DNA of 64,000 nucleotides from Paenibacillus pectinilyticus (GTDB taxonomy: Bacteria; Bacillota; Bacilli; Paenibacillales; NBRC-103111). The stretch spans positions 320,288-384,287 of the forward strand of contig NZ_LYPC01000028.1 of NCBI RefSeq assembly GCF_001700435.1. Reading direction: 5' to 3'. Of the stretch, positions 18,092-26,103 are shown piece by piece. Both the position numbers and the translations under genes were made by a program. The notes under the pieces are model-generated. The model was not told where the DNA came from. It worked only from the letters and a program-made list of their open reading frames with translations, and made no database searches. The first letter of the stretch is position 1. Every line of letters starts with the position of its first letter.

Positions 18092-18826
18092 ATGAGAGAA
18101 CAAACCATATTATTTGATCTGGATGACACGTTGGTGCATTGTAATAAATATTTTGACTTTGTCATCGATCAGTTCGTTGATCTGATGCTAACTTGGTATG
18201 CCGGACATGGACTGACCAAAGCGGATATTAAGCAAAAGCAGGCTCAAATTGATCTTGCCGGTGTTCATATTCACGGCTTTATGCCGGAACGCTTTCCAAA
18301 ATCGTTCGTTGAAACGTATCAATGGTTCGCTGATCACTATCATCGACCTGTCAGTGCCAAAGAAGTGGACTGGCTCATGCAGCTCGGTCATACGGTCTAC
18401 ACCTACACGGTTGAACCTTATCCGTTGATGAATGAGACGCTCCATACCCTTCAAAATTCAGGGCACCAATTGTTTCTTTATACGGGCGGAGATGTTTCCA
18501 TCCAAATGAAGAAAATTAAAGATGTTGGTCTGGACCAATTCTTCCAGGATCGCATCTTCGTCACGGTGCATAAGACGCGCGAGTTTATGAACACGTTGAT
18601 GAATGAACAACGCTTCGATCGCGGACATACTTGGATGATCGGCAACTCGATCACCACGGATGTGCTTCCTGCACTTCATGCCGGTATCCACGCCATTCAT
18701 ATTCCGGTTGCGGATGACTGGGCGTTTAACAATGGCACGATTGATATAACGCCAAAAGGTGCATTTTATCAGGTGCCTTCGCTTCTCGAAGTGCCGGATA
18801 CCATACATTCGTATATTCACAAATGA
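18092..18826 (+). CDS. HAD-superfamily hydrolase
   Basis: Phosphatase-like hydrolase of 244 residues. Motif I is FDLDDTLVHC with the nucleophile and acid aspartates; motif II is LYTGGD, with Thr after Tyr; motif III/IV are seen around the lysine in FVTVHKTREF and in MIGNSITTDVLPALHAG. An alpha-helical cap lies between motifs I and II. The ATG has GCAGGAGA upstream at good spacing. It appears to be a single-gene unit ending at a shared bidirectional terminator. The substrate cannot be predicted. Confidence 0.88.
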   Translation: MREQTILFDLDDTLVHCNKYFDFVIDQFVDLMLTWYAGHGLTKADIKQKQAQIDLAGVHIHGFMPERFPKSFVETYQWFADHYHRPVSAKEVDWLMQLGHTVYTYTVEPYPLMNETLHTLQNSGHQLFLYTGGDVSIQMKKIKDVGLDQFFQDRIFVTVHKTREFMNTLMNEQRFDRGHTWMIGNSITTDVLPALHAGIHAIHIPVADDWAFNNGTIDITPKGAFYQVPSLLEVPDTIHSYIHK

Positions 18827-18843
18827 AAAAGCTGCTATAGAAA

Positions 18844-18888
18844 AAGAACGATCCATCGGTGCAACTCACACCTGTAGGATCGTTCTTT
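18844..18888. terminator. Bidirectional terminator between the HAD gene and the ABC permease
   Basis: AAGAACGATCC pairs with GGATCGTTCTT, giving an 11-bp stem. It is followed by TTTAC on the plus strand and a longer T-rich tail (TTCTTTTTC) on the minus strand, between two convergent genes. Confidence 0.8.
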
Positions 18889-18894
18889 ACTTTG

Positions 18895-19839
18895 TTATGC
18901 CGCGACATCGCGTCGACGGAATATTTCCCAGGAAAGTACATTAAACAATAGGAAGTAGAAAACGAGCACTGCGATGGAGAATCCCAATGTCATCCCATCT
19001 GCTACCGGTTGTCCCTCCAGATAGGGAGTGAGATCTGTATTCGCGAAGAGATAGTATTTGCCCCAGGAGTAACGCATGAACAACAATGTGATTAGTTGTC
19101 CTGCGAACATAATGAAAATACTAAGACCGATCGCGAGTGAAGCGCTGCGAAACACAGTCGAAATCATAAAGGCCAACGTAACAATCATGACCAGTTCAAT
19201 CAATTTTAATCCATACGTCGCAAAAACATAGAGCAACATACTCTTCTCCTTCACTTGGCCCGCTGCATTCACTGTCAAATGAGGAAGACCCATGTGCCCG
19301 AAACCGTAGAGAAAGCCATTCACAATGAGGGCTGTAAGGAACAAGATGATCACTAATGTCGCTGCAAATAATAAGGTTGTGAGATACTTCGACAATAAGA
19401 TCTTTGCCCTGCTGGCTGGTCGAATGAGCAGCAGTTTGATGGTCCCCCATGTAAACTCACCAGCAACCATGTCTCCTGCGATGATCACAGTAAACAAGGT
19501 AACCACCAAGATTAAGCCAGCTGCCGTCATCATACCGCCCCACAGCGTGTTATCCATAGGCGGGTAATTATGGTCCAACATATATTGCTGAGTCGCACTA
19601 TCTTCTCGCATCTTCTGCTTAAAATTATCGGGAAGATCCGAGTTTGCAATCTCCGTCTTATTGTGCTCAATCGTTTCTGCTGCACTTGTTTTCCAACTAT
19701 CATCATCATGGTGGCCACTGTGTGAAAATATCCCCGTGAGTATCACGATAACCACTAGCAAGAGAGCTAGTATCCATGTTCGCAGTCTACGAAAGATTTT
19801 CATATGCTCGTTCTTAATTAAATTAAGCAATCGGATCAC
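18895..19839 (-). CDS. ABC-2-type transporter permease
   Basis: Membrane subunit of an ABC exporter. It has 314 residues with one N-terminal membrane segment (about 21-39), an extracytoplasmic charged loop of about 75 residues with a His/Asp cluster (HSGHHDDDS), and five further segments. The family signature around AGDMVAGEFTWGTIKLLLIRP, just after the second segment, is clear. The GTG start overlaps the end of the ATPase gene by 17 nt, so the two form one operon. The divergent kinase/regulator pair next door is a plausible regulator, as in peptide-antibiotic or envelope-stress exporters; this is inferred from context. Confidence 0.9.
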   Translation of the reverse strand: MIRLLNLIKNEHMKIFRRLRTWILALLLVVIVILTGIFSHSGHHDDDSWKTSAAETIEHNKTEIANSDLPDNFKQKMREDSATQQYMLDHNYPPMDNTLWGGMMTAAGLILVVTLFTVIIAGDMVAGEFTWGTIKLLLIRPASRAKILLSKYLTTLLFAATLVIILFLTALIVNGFLYGFGHMGLPHLTVNAAGQVKEKSMLLYVFATYGLKLIELVMIVTLAFMISTVFRSASLAIGLSIFIMFAGQLITLLFMRYSWGKYYLFANTDLTPYLEGQPVADGMTLGFSIAVLVFYFLLFNVLSWEIFRRRDVAA

Positions 19840-20758
19840 TTCCCGTCATTTCCAAAAATTGATCTTCCAGCGATTTAATAGATTTACGAATGCCATAAAC
19901 GGCAATGCCCGCTTCTACAAACTTTTGATTCCACGCAGCTGTTTCTTGTTTATCCAAATTCATGACCAGTTCGCTATCCACAACTTCCACGGAGACAGCC
20001 TTATCGGCAGCAAGCTTCACTGCTTGTTCTAAGTTGCTCAGTTCGAACACAATCCGTTGTTTGCCATCTTCCTGGACGAACTCCTTAATCAGGCGTACAT
20101 CGATGAGCTTGCCATTCTGGATAATGGCCACTCTATCACACATCAGCTCCATCTCTGAGAGCAGATGAGAAGACACGATAACCGAAATCCCTTCTTCACG
20201 CGTAAGCTTGCGCAAATGATCCCGCAGCTCCCGGATACCAGCCGGATCTAGCCCATTCGTAGGCTCGTCCAGGATAAGGACAGAAGGCTTATGCAGCAGC
20301 GCTTGCGCAATCCCCAATCGTTGTCGCATGCCCAGCGAGTAGGTCTTCACTTTGTCATGTATACGATTCGTCATCCCAACTAGATCAATGACCTCTTGAA
20401 TGCGGTCACTCCCTATACCAGGGATCATCCTCGCGTAATGAACCAAATTGTGGTAGCCGCTTAAAAATTTGTACATTTCCGGATTTTCTACAATTGCACC
20501 AATATGACGAATCGCTTGCTCAAAATGGGTACGAATGGAATGCCCGCCAATGCGTATATCCCCCTCCGAGATCGACATGAGTCCGACCATCATGCGGATG
20601 GTTGTCGTTTTGCCTGAGCCATTGGGACCCAGAAATCCGAAAACCTCGCCTCGTGGAACGTCAAAGCTTAACTTATCAATAATAGTTTTGGCACCTATTC
20701 GTTTCGAAACATGGTCAACCTGAACAATGGGCGTATGAGCCTCTTGTGATACCGACAT
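19823..20758 (-). CDS. ABC transporter ATP-binding protein
   Basis: ATPase of the exporter, 311 residues. Walker A is GPNGSGKTTT, the signature is YSLGMRQRLGIAQAL, Walker B is VLILDEPTNGLDPAG and the switch histidine is in VSSHLLSEM. A C-terminal region of about 90 residues follows, as in bacitracin-exporter (BcrA) types. The first possible start, a TTG at 20773, lies within the GAGGGGG binding site, so ATG at 20758 is chosen. It overlaps the permease gene. A candidate promoter lies at 20807-20835. Confidence 0.95.
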   Translation of the reverse strand: MSVSQEAHTPIVQVDHVSKRIGAKTIIDKLSFDVPRGEVFGFLGPNGSGKTTTIRMMVGLMSISEGDIRIGGHSIRTHFEQAIRHIGAIVENPEMYKFLSGYHNLVHYARMIPGIGSDRIQEVIDLVGMTNRIHDKVKTYSLGMRQRLGIAQALLHKPSVLILDEPTNGLDPAGIRELRDHLRKLTREEGISVIVSSHLLSEMELMCDRVAIIQNGKLIDVRLIKEFVQEDGKQRIVFELSNLEQAVKLAADKAVSVEVVDSELVMNLDKQETAAWNQKFVEAGIAVYGIRKSIKSLEDQFLEMTGSDPIA

Positions 20759-20776
20759 CCGAATCCCCCTCAATTT

Positions 20777-20804
20777 ATATCCAAATATCCAATATAATCC
20801 AATA
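20777..20804. repeat. Short tandem repeat in the ABC operon leader
   Basis: ATATCCAA occurs twice back to back (20777-20784 and 20785-20792) and a third degenerate copy, AATCCAATA, follows at 20796-20804. It lies between the candidate -10 of the ABC operon and its ribosome binding site. It may be a regulator site or simple low-complexity sequence. Confidence 0.5.
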
Positions 20805-20806
20805 CT

Positions 20807-20835
20807 ACCTTACTGCGCGTGTCATGCCTAGTCAA
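20807..20835 (-). promoter_or_regulatory. Candidate promoter of the ABC transporter operon
   Basis: On the minus strand TTGACT at 20830-20835 is separated by 17 nt from TAAGGT at 20807-20812. The -35 matches the SigA consensus in five of six bases; the -10 is weak. It is placed about 50 bp upstream of the ATPase start. Confidence 0.45.
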
Positions 20836-20964
20836 GAATGGCAATTACGTCCTTTCAGCCAGAAACGACTGCGGTCATATGCAACATGTGACTGCACTCA
20901 CTATGGCTTTGGGCAAATTTTAGGTACAATGGAACCATAAGTTCCTTCGCAAAGGAGTCCCTCT

Positions 20965-22167
20965 ATGATTCAAAGAAGACCGTGGCACGGTGTAGAGTGG
21001 TCGCTGTTTATCGTTTTGACTGGCGCTACACTGCTTGGTTTATTGTATAGCTGTATACATATCTATGAACAACCATTTCGTCAAATTCTATTAACCATCT
21101 TGGTTATCTTCTTCGCTTATGGGGTTCCCTTTCTTTTCTGGCGACCTCAGTACATTCACACGACTGCGTATCCGCTAGCGGTTCTCGTGACTGGTATCCC
21201 GTTGCAAATATATCTAGCTTGGATGGAGCAAGACGCCTTACTTACCATTAATTGCCCAATTATGGTCATTGGATTCCTCACCGATCGAAAAAATGCTTGG
21301 TGGACCGCACCTGTCTTCATGGTTGGGATGCCGACCGTTTACTTTTTCCTGCTGCATACGGATATGGGGGTCGGGCAATTATTTAGTTTTATCCTGAATG
21401 CCGCGCTCTTCTTCGCCATTGGACTTAGCTTACAACGAGTCGTCACCTCTAATGAGAAGACGGAGAAGCTGCTTGGGGAAAACCAACGGCAATATCATTT
21501 GATTCATGAGCAAAATAACGTCCTTGAGCAATACGCCAACCAAATTGAACAACTGACATTGGTTGAAGAACGCAACCGTATGGCACGTGAATTGCATGAT
21601 ACGGTTGGACATACCTTCACTTCCGTGATCATGGGCATGGATGCTGTCTCTTATCTCATTGAGGTCTCTCCAGAAAAAGCGAAGCAGAAGCTGGATGTCC
21701 TTCGAAATGTGACGCGCGGCGGGCTTGAAGAGGTGCGTCGCAGCATTCATCAAATGGTTCCCGAAGAGGGCGATCAACGGCTGTCCCAACAGCTGTCCGG
21801 TTTGGCGAATGAATTCGCTTTGCATACTGGCACACAGATTCACTTCACGAAAGTGAGTGAAGAGTTCGAAATTCCCAAGCAAACTAAGCTCTCCCTTATT
21901 CGCTGTCTGCAGGAATCTCTGACGAATGCCAAGCGCCATGGGCGGGCTACCTCCATCGAGATCGTGCTGACGTATGCGGAAGACCAAATTTCGCTTCGTA
22001 TCGAAGATGATGGCGATGGTACAGATCAACTGAAAGTTGGTTTCGGGATTACCGCCATGCAAGAACGTATTTCGGAGCTGCAGGGGACTTTGCAGGTGCG
22101 CTCCGCACCGGGCCAAGGAACGGTCGTCCATTGTTTCATTCCCGTCAAACGATTCCCAACATTATAA
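20965..22167 (+). CDS. Sensor histidine kinase, DesK/NarL-partner type
   Basis: Membrane sensor kinase of 400 residues. Five or six membrane segments fill residues 13-160 with little extracytoplasmic sequence, followed by a coiled coil (about 165-200), a HisKA_3 domain with the phosphoacceptor histidine in ERNRMARELHDTVGH, and a HATPase domain with ESLTNAKRHG (N box) and IEDDGDG. Such intramembrane-sensing kinases often respond to envelope changes. The start has AAGGAG upstream. The response regulator gene follows after 25 nt, and the ABC exporter is divergent. Confidence 0.93.
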   Translation: MIQRRPWHGVEWSLFIVLTGATLLGLLYSCIHIYEQPFRQILLTILVIFFAYGVPFLFWRPQYIHTTAYPLAVLVTGIPLQIYLAWMEQDALLTINCPIMVIGFLTDRKNAWWTAPVFMVGMPTVYFFLLHTDMGVGQLFSFILNAALFFAIGLSLQRVVTSNEKTEKLLGENQRQYHLIHEQNNVLEQYANQIEQLTLVEERNRMARELHDTVGHTFTSVIMGMDAVSYLIEVSPEKAKQKLDVLRNVTRGGLEEVRRSIHQMVPEEGDQRLSQQLSGLANEFALHTGTQIHFTKVSEEFEIPKQTKLSLIRCLQESLTNAKRHGRATSIEIVLTYAEDQISLRIEDDGDGTDQLKVGFGITAMQERISELQGTLQVRSAPGQGTVVHCFIPVKRFPTL

Positions 22168-22192
22168 TCATGGTAAGGAGAATTGATTTCCT

Positions 22193-22882
22193 ATGACTGT
22201 AAACCAAGCCCCACTTAAGCTGCTTCTCGTCGATGATCAGGATTTAATTCGTGAAAGCTTACACATCGTGCTCGGTATGGACCCTGACATCGATGTTGTC
22301 GGCTTAGCCGAGAATGGGCATGTCGCAGTTCAGCAATGCGAGGAGAATCAGCCTGATGTCGTACTCATGGATATTCATATGCCGATCATGGATGGGGTCG
22401 AGGCAACACGACAAATTAAGACGGCCTGGCCGCACATTCGGGTCATTATTTTGACCACCTTCCAGGAAATTGGCTATGTCGTGGATGCGCTGAGCGCAGG
22501 CGCAGAGGGCTATTTGCTGAAGGCCATTCACCCCAAGGACCTCGCTGCAGGGATCAAATGGGTTCATCAAGGCGGCACGCTTATTCCGCATGACATTGCG
22601 AAGATGCTTGTGCAGCAGGCCCGAGATGGTGGCGGCAGCGGCAGTCCGTCATCTTCGGATGACAAGGACGCGAGCTTACGTGCCGATGCGTACGGCTTGA
22701 GCGAACGTGAGCTGCAGGTGCTGCAAAGCATCGCCGACGGGCTGAACAACCGCGAGATCGCAGAGAAGTTGTTCTTATCCGAGGGCACCGTGAAAAACTA
22801 CATCTCCAATATTTATTCGAAAATGGATGTCCGGGACCGGGTCCAAGCGTCGAAAAAGGCGCATGATGAGGGCATGCTGTAG
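22193..22882 (+). CDS. Response regulator, NarL/FixJ family
   Basis: DNA-binding response regulator of 229 residues. The receiver has acidic Asp14/Asp15, phosphoacceptor Asp60 (VVLMDIHMPIMDG), the conserved Thr in LTTFQ and Lys in LLKAIHP. A Gly/Ser-rich linker leads to a LuxR-type HTH (GLSERELQVLQSIADGLNNR to GTVKNYISNIYSKM). It is the second gene of the kinase operon and ends at a bidirectional terminator. The divergent ABC exporter is its likely target. Confidence 0.95.
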   Translation: MTVNQAPLKLLLVDDQDLIRESLHIVLGMDPDIDVVGLAENGHVAVQQCEENQPDVVLMDIHMPIMDGVEATRQIKTAWPHIRVIILTTFQEIGYVVDALSAGAEGYLLKAIHPKDLAAGIKWVHQGGTLIPHDIAKMLVQQARDGGGSGSPSSSDDKDASLRADAYGLSERELQVLQSIADGLNNREIAEKLFLSEGTVKNYISNIYSKMDVRDRVQASKKAHDEGML

Positions 22883-22926
22883 GGGATATCATGTGAACGT
22901 CGACTCTGCCGCGGTTACCTTAACAA

Positions 22927-22968
22927 TAAAGACCGCCCTTCATTTCTGAAGAAGCGGTCTTTATTTTT
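22927..22968. terminator. Bidirectional terminator after the NarL-type regulator
   Basis: TAAAGACCGC pairs with GCGGTCTTTA around a 17-nt loop, followed on the plus strand by TTTTT. On the minus strand it lies directly after the coiled-coil gene stop and has an A/T-rich tail. Confidence 0.8.
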
Positions 22969-22969
22969 C

Positions 22970-23437
22970 CTATTCAAAAAGCTTCTCGAGAAAGCCTTTC
23001 CTTCTCTTCCGAATCTTGCCATAGCTCTTGACCCTAGAAAATGGCAATTGCGGTTCTTCCTCTTTCTTTTCAGCCACATGCATAGCACGATGAATCACTT
23101 CGTCCGGTGATTGCTGGAGTTCCACGTTATCGTCTTGATTCGCTGCTTGCTGGTGCACAACAATCGTATTGACTAGCTGCTCATGCAGTTTATTGTCTAA
23201 TTGATGCCTACATAGTCGAAGAAACTGCTCTTGCTGTCTATTCTGGTATTCAAACTGCTCATGAAGTTGCAATTGGAGTTCCTCTACTTGCTTGGTAAGT
23301 AGCTTAACCGCCTCTTGCAAAGAATTTAGGTCCTGGGCCCCGAGCGGCTCAACACGCTCTAATTCCTCTGAGTACTCCTCATTCCCTGCTAATAAGGCTT
23401 CAAATTCAGCAGCTGTAAGGAGATCTTCTTTCTTCAT
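22970..23437 (-). CDS. Uncharacterised cytoplasmic coiled-coil protein
   Basis: I do not recognise a family. The protein has 155 residues, mostly helical and Gln/Glu-rich, with a likely coiled coil at about residues 38-85 (SLQEAVKLLTKQVEELQLQL). It ends in a strongly basic tail, GKIRKRRKGFLEKLFE. No signal peptide or membrane segment is visible. I choose ATG at 23437 because GGAGGAG lies 5-6 nt upstream; a longer frame to 23506 lacks a binding site. The basic tail could bind nucleic acid or membrane, which is speculation. Confidence 0.7.
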   Translation of the reverse strand: MKKEDLLTAAEFEALLAGNEEYSEELERVEPLGAQDLNSLQEAVKLLTKQVEELQLQLHEQFEYQNRQQEQFLRLCRHQLDNKLHEQLVNTIVVHQQAANQDDNVELQQSPDEVIHRAMHVAEKKEEEPQLPFSRVKSYGKIRKRRKGFLEKLFE

Positions 23438-23512
23438 GTGCACTCCTCCATTTCCGTACATCTTCACTCGTCCTCTTATTGTACATGAGTTTACGGAAAT
23501 GTTCACGTTTAT

Positions 23513-23730
23513 CTAGTCTAAAGATCCATACCAGCTTATTGCTTTGGTTATTAAGAGTCTTTTGTGCCCTTTATATTCATCATATACACGCAACTGATAG
23601 TCTCCTGAAAAGTTAAAGCTGGTAATTCCCTTGTCTCGAGGCGTCAATTGTACCCTATAAGGCATCTGAATTTTATTAATCGGTATTGCCTTTGCTGCAC
23701 ATCGTCCAAATCAAAATAACGGTTTTTCAC
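23513..23730 (-). pseudogene. Frameshifted small gene, translationally coupled to the membrane-protein gene
   Basis: Two minus-strand frames join into one coherent protein of about 72 residues if one A is added to a run of four. Frame one starts at GTG 23730, which overlaps the stop of the upstream gene as GTGA, and reads KNRYFDLDDVQQRQYRLIK. After the A run at 23671-23674 the other frame reads IQMPYRVQLTPRDKGITS, then FNFSGDYQLRVYDEYKG, and continues to TAG at 23513. As written, frame one stops about nine codons later. It is either a real 1-nt deletion, a sequencing error or, less likely, a recoding site. I recognise no family; the second half looks like beta strands. Confidence 0.55.
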
Positions 23731-23891
23731 CTAAATACTGAGAAAACAACACCCAATACTTCCCATACAGCTTCAAAATACAAAAGAATACCTAGCCGCT
23801 CTTTTTTCATTCGGTTCAGATTCCAGACATAGAGCGCTACAATTAAGAGACCGATCATACAAAAGAGCAATGTAAAAATAAAATACTTCAT
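23727..23891 (-). CDS. Small single-TM membrane protein
   Basis: A 54-residue protein with one long hydrophobic segment (about residues 3-22, IFTLLFCMIGLLIVALYVW), a basic stretch (NLNRMKKERLG) and a second amphipathic or hydrophobic end. I choose ATG at 23891 because GGAGG lies about 6 nt upstream. It lies 57 nt after the GAF-LuxR gene on the same strand and its stop overlaps the GTG of the next small gene, which supports its being real. Function unknown. Confidence 0.6.
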   Translation of the reverse strand: MKYFIFTLLFCMIGLLIVALYVWNLNRMKKERLGILLYFEAVWEVLGVVFSVFR

Positions 23892-23948
23892 ATAATCCTC
23901 CGTTCGAATGATCATTCATTCAGCTCACTGACTTTTTAATAAACGAAC

Positions 23949-24743
23949 CTACAATAAAAACTTCCTAAAGTACTGCCCCTTATCTCCAACATGCGTTTTC
24001 GCATAGACTTTTTTTAACATATTACGAACTGTCCCCTCTGCAATACCCATATTAAAGGAAATTTGTAAAGCACTTTGATTATGAAGCCAAGCATAGGCTA
24101 CCTCTTTTTCTCTTGAGGTCAGTTTATATGTTTCAAATTTCTTATTTAAGATTTCTTTTTTTTCATCTGGATCCCTGGTCAACGAATTAACTAATCGCTC
24201 TAACAAAATGCACGCGAAACTAACCTCCAACCCTTCCTTCATCGACAAATCCAAATAACCTATAATCTCACCATTAACTCTAATTGGCTGACAGATACAG
24301 GTCCAATCGGAAAACATCTCTAAGCTATGATTCCCCCCTTCAACAACAGAGGTAATCCCAGTATGCATAGCCAAAGAAATCGCATTAATTCCTGCTGCAT
24401 GTAGGTCGAATGAACATCCCGGTACAACCTTGTACTGCTCCAGTGCATGAAGAAGAGGCTCAGCCCCCTCCATATGTATAACTACGCCATTGGTATTCGT
24501 AAGTATAAATAAATGGATAAATGGAATTGAGGTAGAGACTGATTGAATTTCCTTCTTTGCATACTCTTTAATTATTCCGCTAATACATCCTTCTACCCCT
24601 GAATCAGAGGGCAATGTTGTAGCCCAATTCACCCCTCCGTAGTTATCGATAAGTTGCTGCAATTCACTTTTGGCTCTCGCGGTTAAATCATTATAATGGA
24701 TCCAAGTTCTTTGGCTTATGTTCACCTCAGTAAAGACACTCAC
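23949..24743 (-). CDS. GAF-like sensor with LuxR-type HTH transcriptional regulator
   Basis: Cytoplasmic regulator of 264 residues. The N-terminal 190 residues resemble the GAF-type sensor of AcoR/DhaR-like activators, with FILTNTNGVVIHMEG, INAISLAMHTGITSVVEGGN and CICQPIRVNGEIIGYLDLS. The C-terminal 60 residues form a LuxR-type HTH: YKLTSREKEVAYAWLHNQSA to GTVRNMLKKVYAKT. The start is GTG with GAGGAG upstream. The combination of this sensor with LuxR rather than a sigma-54 activator domain is uncommon but occurs in Bacillota. The ligand and targets are unknown; the small downstream genes may be cotranscribed. Confidence 0.82.
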   Translation of the reverse strand: MSVFTEVNISQRTWIHYNDLTARAKSELQQLIDNYGGVNWATTLPSDSGVEGCISGIIKEYAKKEIQSVSTSIPFIHLFILTNTNGVVIHMEGAEPLLHALEQYKVVPGCSFDLHAAGINAISLAMHTGITSVVEGGNHSLEMFSDWTCICQPIRVNGEIIGYLDLSMKEGLEVSFACILLERLVNSLTRDPDEKKEILNKKFETYKLTSREKEVAYAWLHNQSALQISFNMGIAEGTVRNMLKKVYAKTHVGDKGQYFRKFLL

Positions 24744-24876
24744 GCTTCAAACTCCTCTTCACTATATTTATAAATAGAGTCGAAATCCCAGTTTACAATT
24801 TATTATTATACAAAATTACCCATGATTAATATTGTCGATTATTGTCGTATTTTCTCAAATTTTTCCTAAATTTTAC

Positions 24877-24913
24877 TAAAAAAAGATCAATTCCTCATAA
24901 AGAGGAACTGATC
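24877..24913 (-). terminator. Rho-independent terminator of the protease/stalk-protein operon
   Basis: On the minus strand GATCAGTTCCTC pairs with GAGGAATTGATC (one G-U pair) across a 5-nt loop and is followed by TTTTTTT. It lies 11 bp beyond the stop at 24925. Confidence 0.9.
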
Positions 24914-24924
24914 TCCAACAACAA

Positions 24925-26091
24925 TTATTCAATAAACGATATAGATAATGGAATGCCATTTGATATTTTCCAAGTGCCATCTGTTTGCTTTTTCAACACT
25001 GTCATATCATCAGAATTAAAATTCCTGAAATCTGGCCCACTCACTTTCGAAATCTTACTCTGAACACGGACATATGCTTCGTTCGTCGTAGCTTTTATTA
25101 TTTTTACACTCGTGTTCGTGAACGTTAATTCAAATACCGCAGCTAGTTGTTTACCTTGAATCATCTTCTGTGCAATGTCGGGATACGAGCTATCATATAA
25201 AGCTGTAAGTGAATCAAAATCTTCCTTTTCAGAAAGCTGACGATCCCTCTCAATAACGGCTAGAATTTTCGACTGTTCATCAGTCGGCAAGGTTATCGTC
25301 TCTTCTTTATATTGATCCGCTTTGAGGTAGTCAATTTTGTTAATGACCGTTTGCGAAGTCTTCCATTCACCATTGATTCGTTTCAACAAGGCTACCGCTT
25401 CGACCTGCGTATTTTCGAAATCAGGCCCTTTCACCTTTTTCGTGGTTTGAGTAAAAGCAACACTTGCGTTGTCTTTATCTACTTCCACTTTGTCGCTGAT
25501 TTTTAAATCATAAGCCAGATCATACAAGGCAAAGGTTTGCGTTAAGATTGCTTTGGTACTTTCATAAACAGGTGATGCCGGGTCAATCGTTGCCAATACT
25601 GCATTCACATCTTCAAGTGCGCTGCCGTCAACCTGCCGCTGTACAACATGCTTGATCTGTTGATCCGTTTTCGCAATATACACGGTTTGACTCAATCCGT
25701 CCCAACTTACCTCTCGCCCTGACGCTTCGCCCACGAATCGTAAAGGAATGAAGGTAACATTGTCCTTAATCACAGGAGCCACTTCCAGCTGTATTTCTTT
25801 CCCGTTCACCCATGCTGTTGTGCTGCCAATCACTAGCTTCACATTTGTCTTATCATTTACACCTGTTACCTCTTGTTTGCCCGCATCCCAATCTACTTTG
25901 AGCCCTAGCGCTTCGAAGGCAGTACGGAACTGAACGAGCGTATTTCCTTCTGCCAGATAAGGCTGAACCTCGAATGTGAGTGCCTTATCATCGACCAGTA
26001 CCTTAATGCCCTGCCCTTCAGCAGCACTAACGCCTGCCGCTCCTATTATTAACGAGAAAGCAACCATGCCTGATACGAATAATTTTTTCAA
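24925..26091 (-). CDS. Secreted protein: copper-amine-oxidase stalk domain plus two NTF2-like repeats
   Basis: Exported protein of 388 residues. A signal peptide ends near GVSAAEG. It is followed by a copper amine oxidase N-terminal (PF07833-type) stalk domain with LVQFRTAFEALGLKVDWD and VTFIPLRFVGEASGREVSWD, and by two related domains at about 155-270 and 275-388. Each of these contains a K-x-V-x-GPDF motif (KVKGPDFEN, KVSGPDFRN) before L-KK/R-x-x-x-G-x-WK, which resembles NTF2/DUF4440-type folds. The TTG start follows AGGAG and lies 12 nt after the S41 protease stop, so it is the second gene of that operon. It is probably an envelope accessory protein; no active site is evident. Confidence 0.8.
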   Translation of the reverse strand: MKKLFVSGMVAFSLIIGAAGVSAAEGQGIKVLVDDKALTFEVQPYLAEGNTLVQFRTAFEALGLKVDWDAGKQEVTGVNDKTNVKLVIGSTTAWVNGKEIQLEVAPVIKDNVTFIPLRFVGEASGREVSWDGLSQTVYIAKTDQQIKHVVQRQVDGSALEDVNAVLATIDPASPVYESTKAILTQTFALYDLAYDLKISDKVEVDKDNASVAFTQTTKKVKGPDFENTQVEAVALLKRINGEWKTSQTVINKIDYLKADQYKEETITLPTDEQSKILAVIERDRQLSEKEDFDSLTALYDSSYPDIAQKMIQGKQLAAVFELTFTNTSVKIIKATTNEAYVRVQSKISKVSGPDFRNFNSDDMTVLKKQTDGTWKISNGIPLSISFIE

Positions 26092-26103
26092 ACCTACCCA
26101 CTC

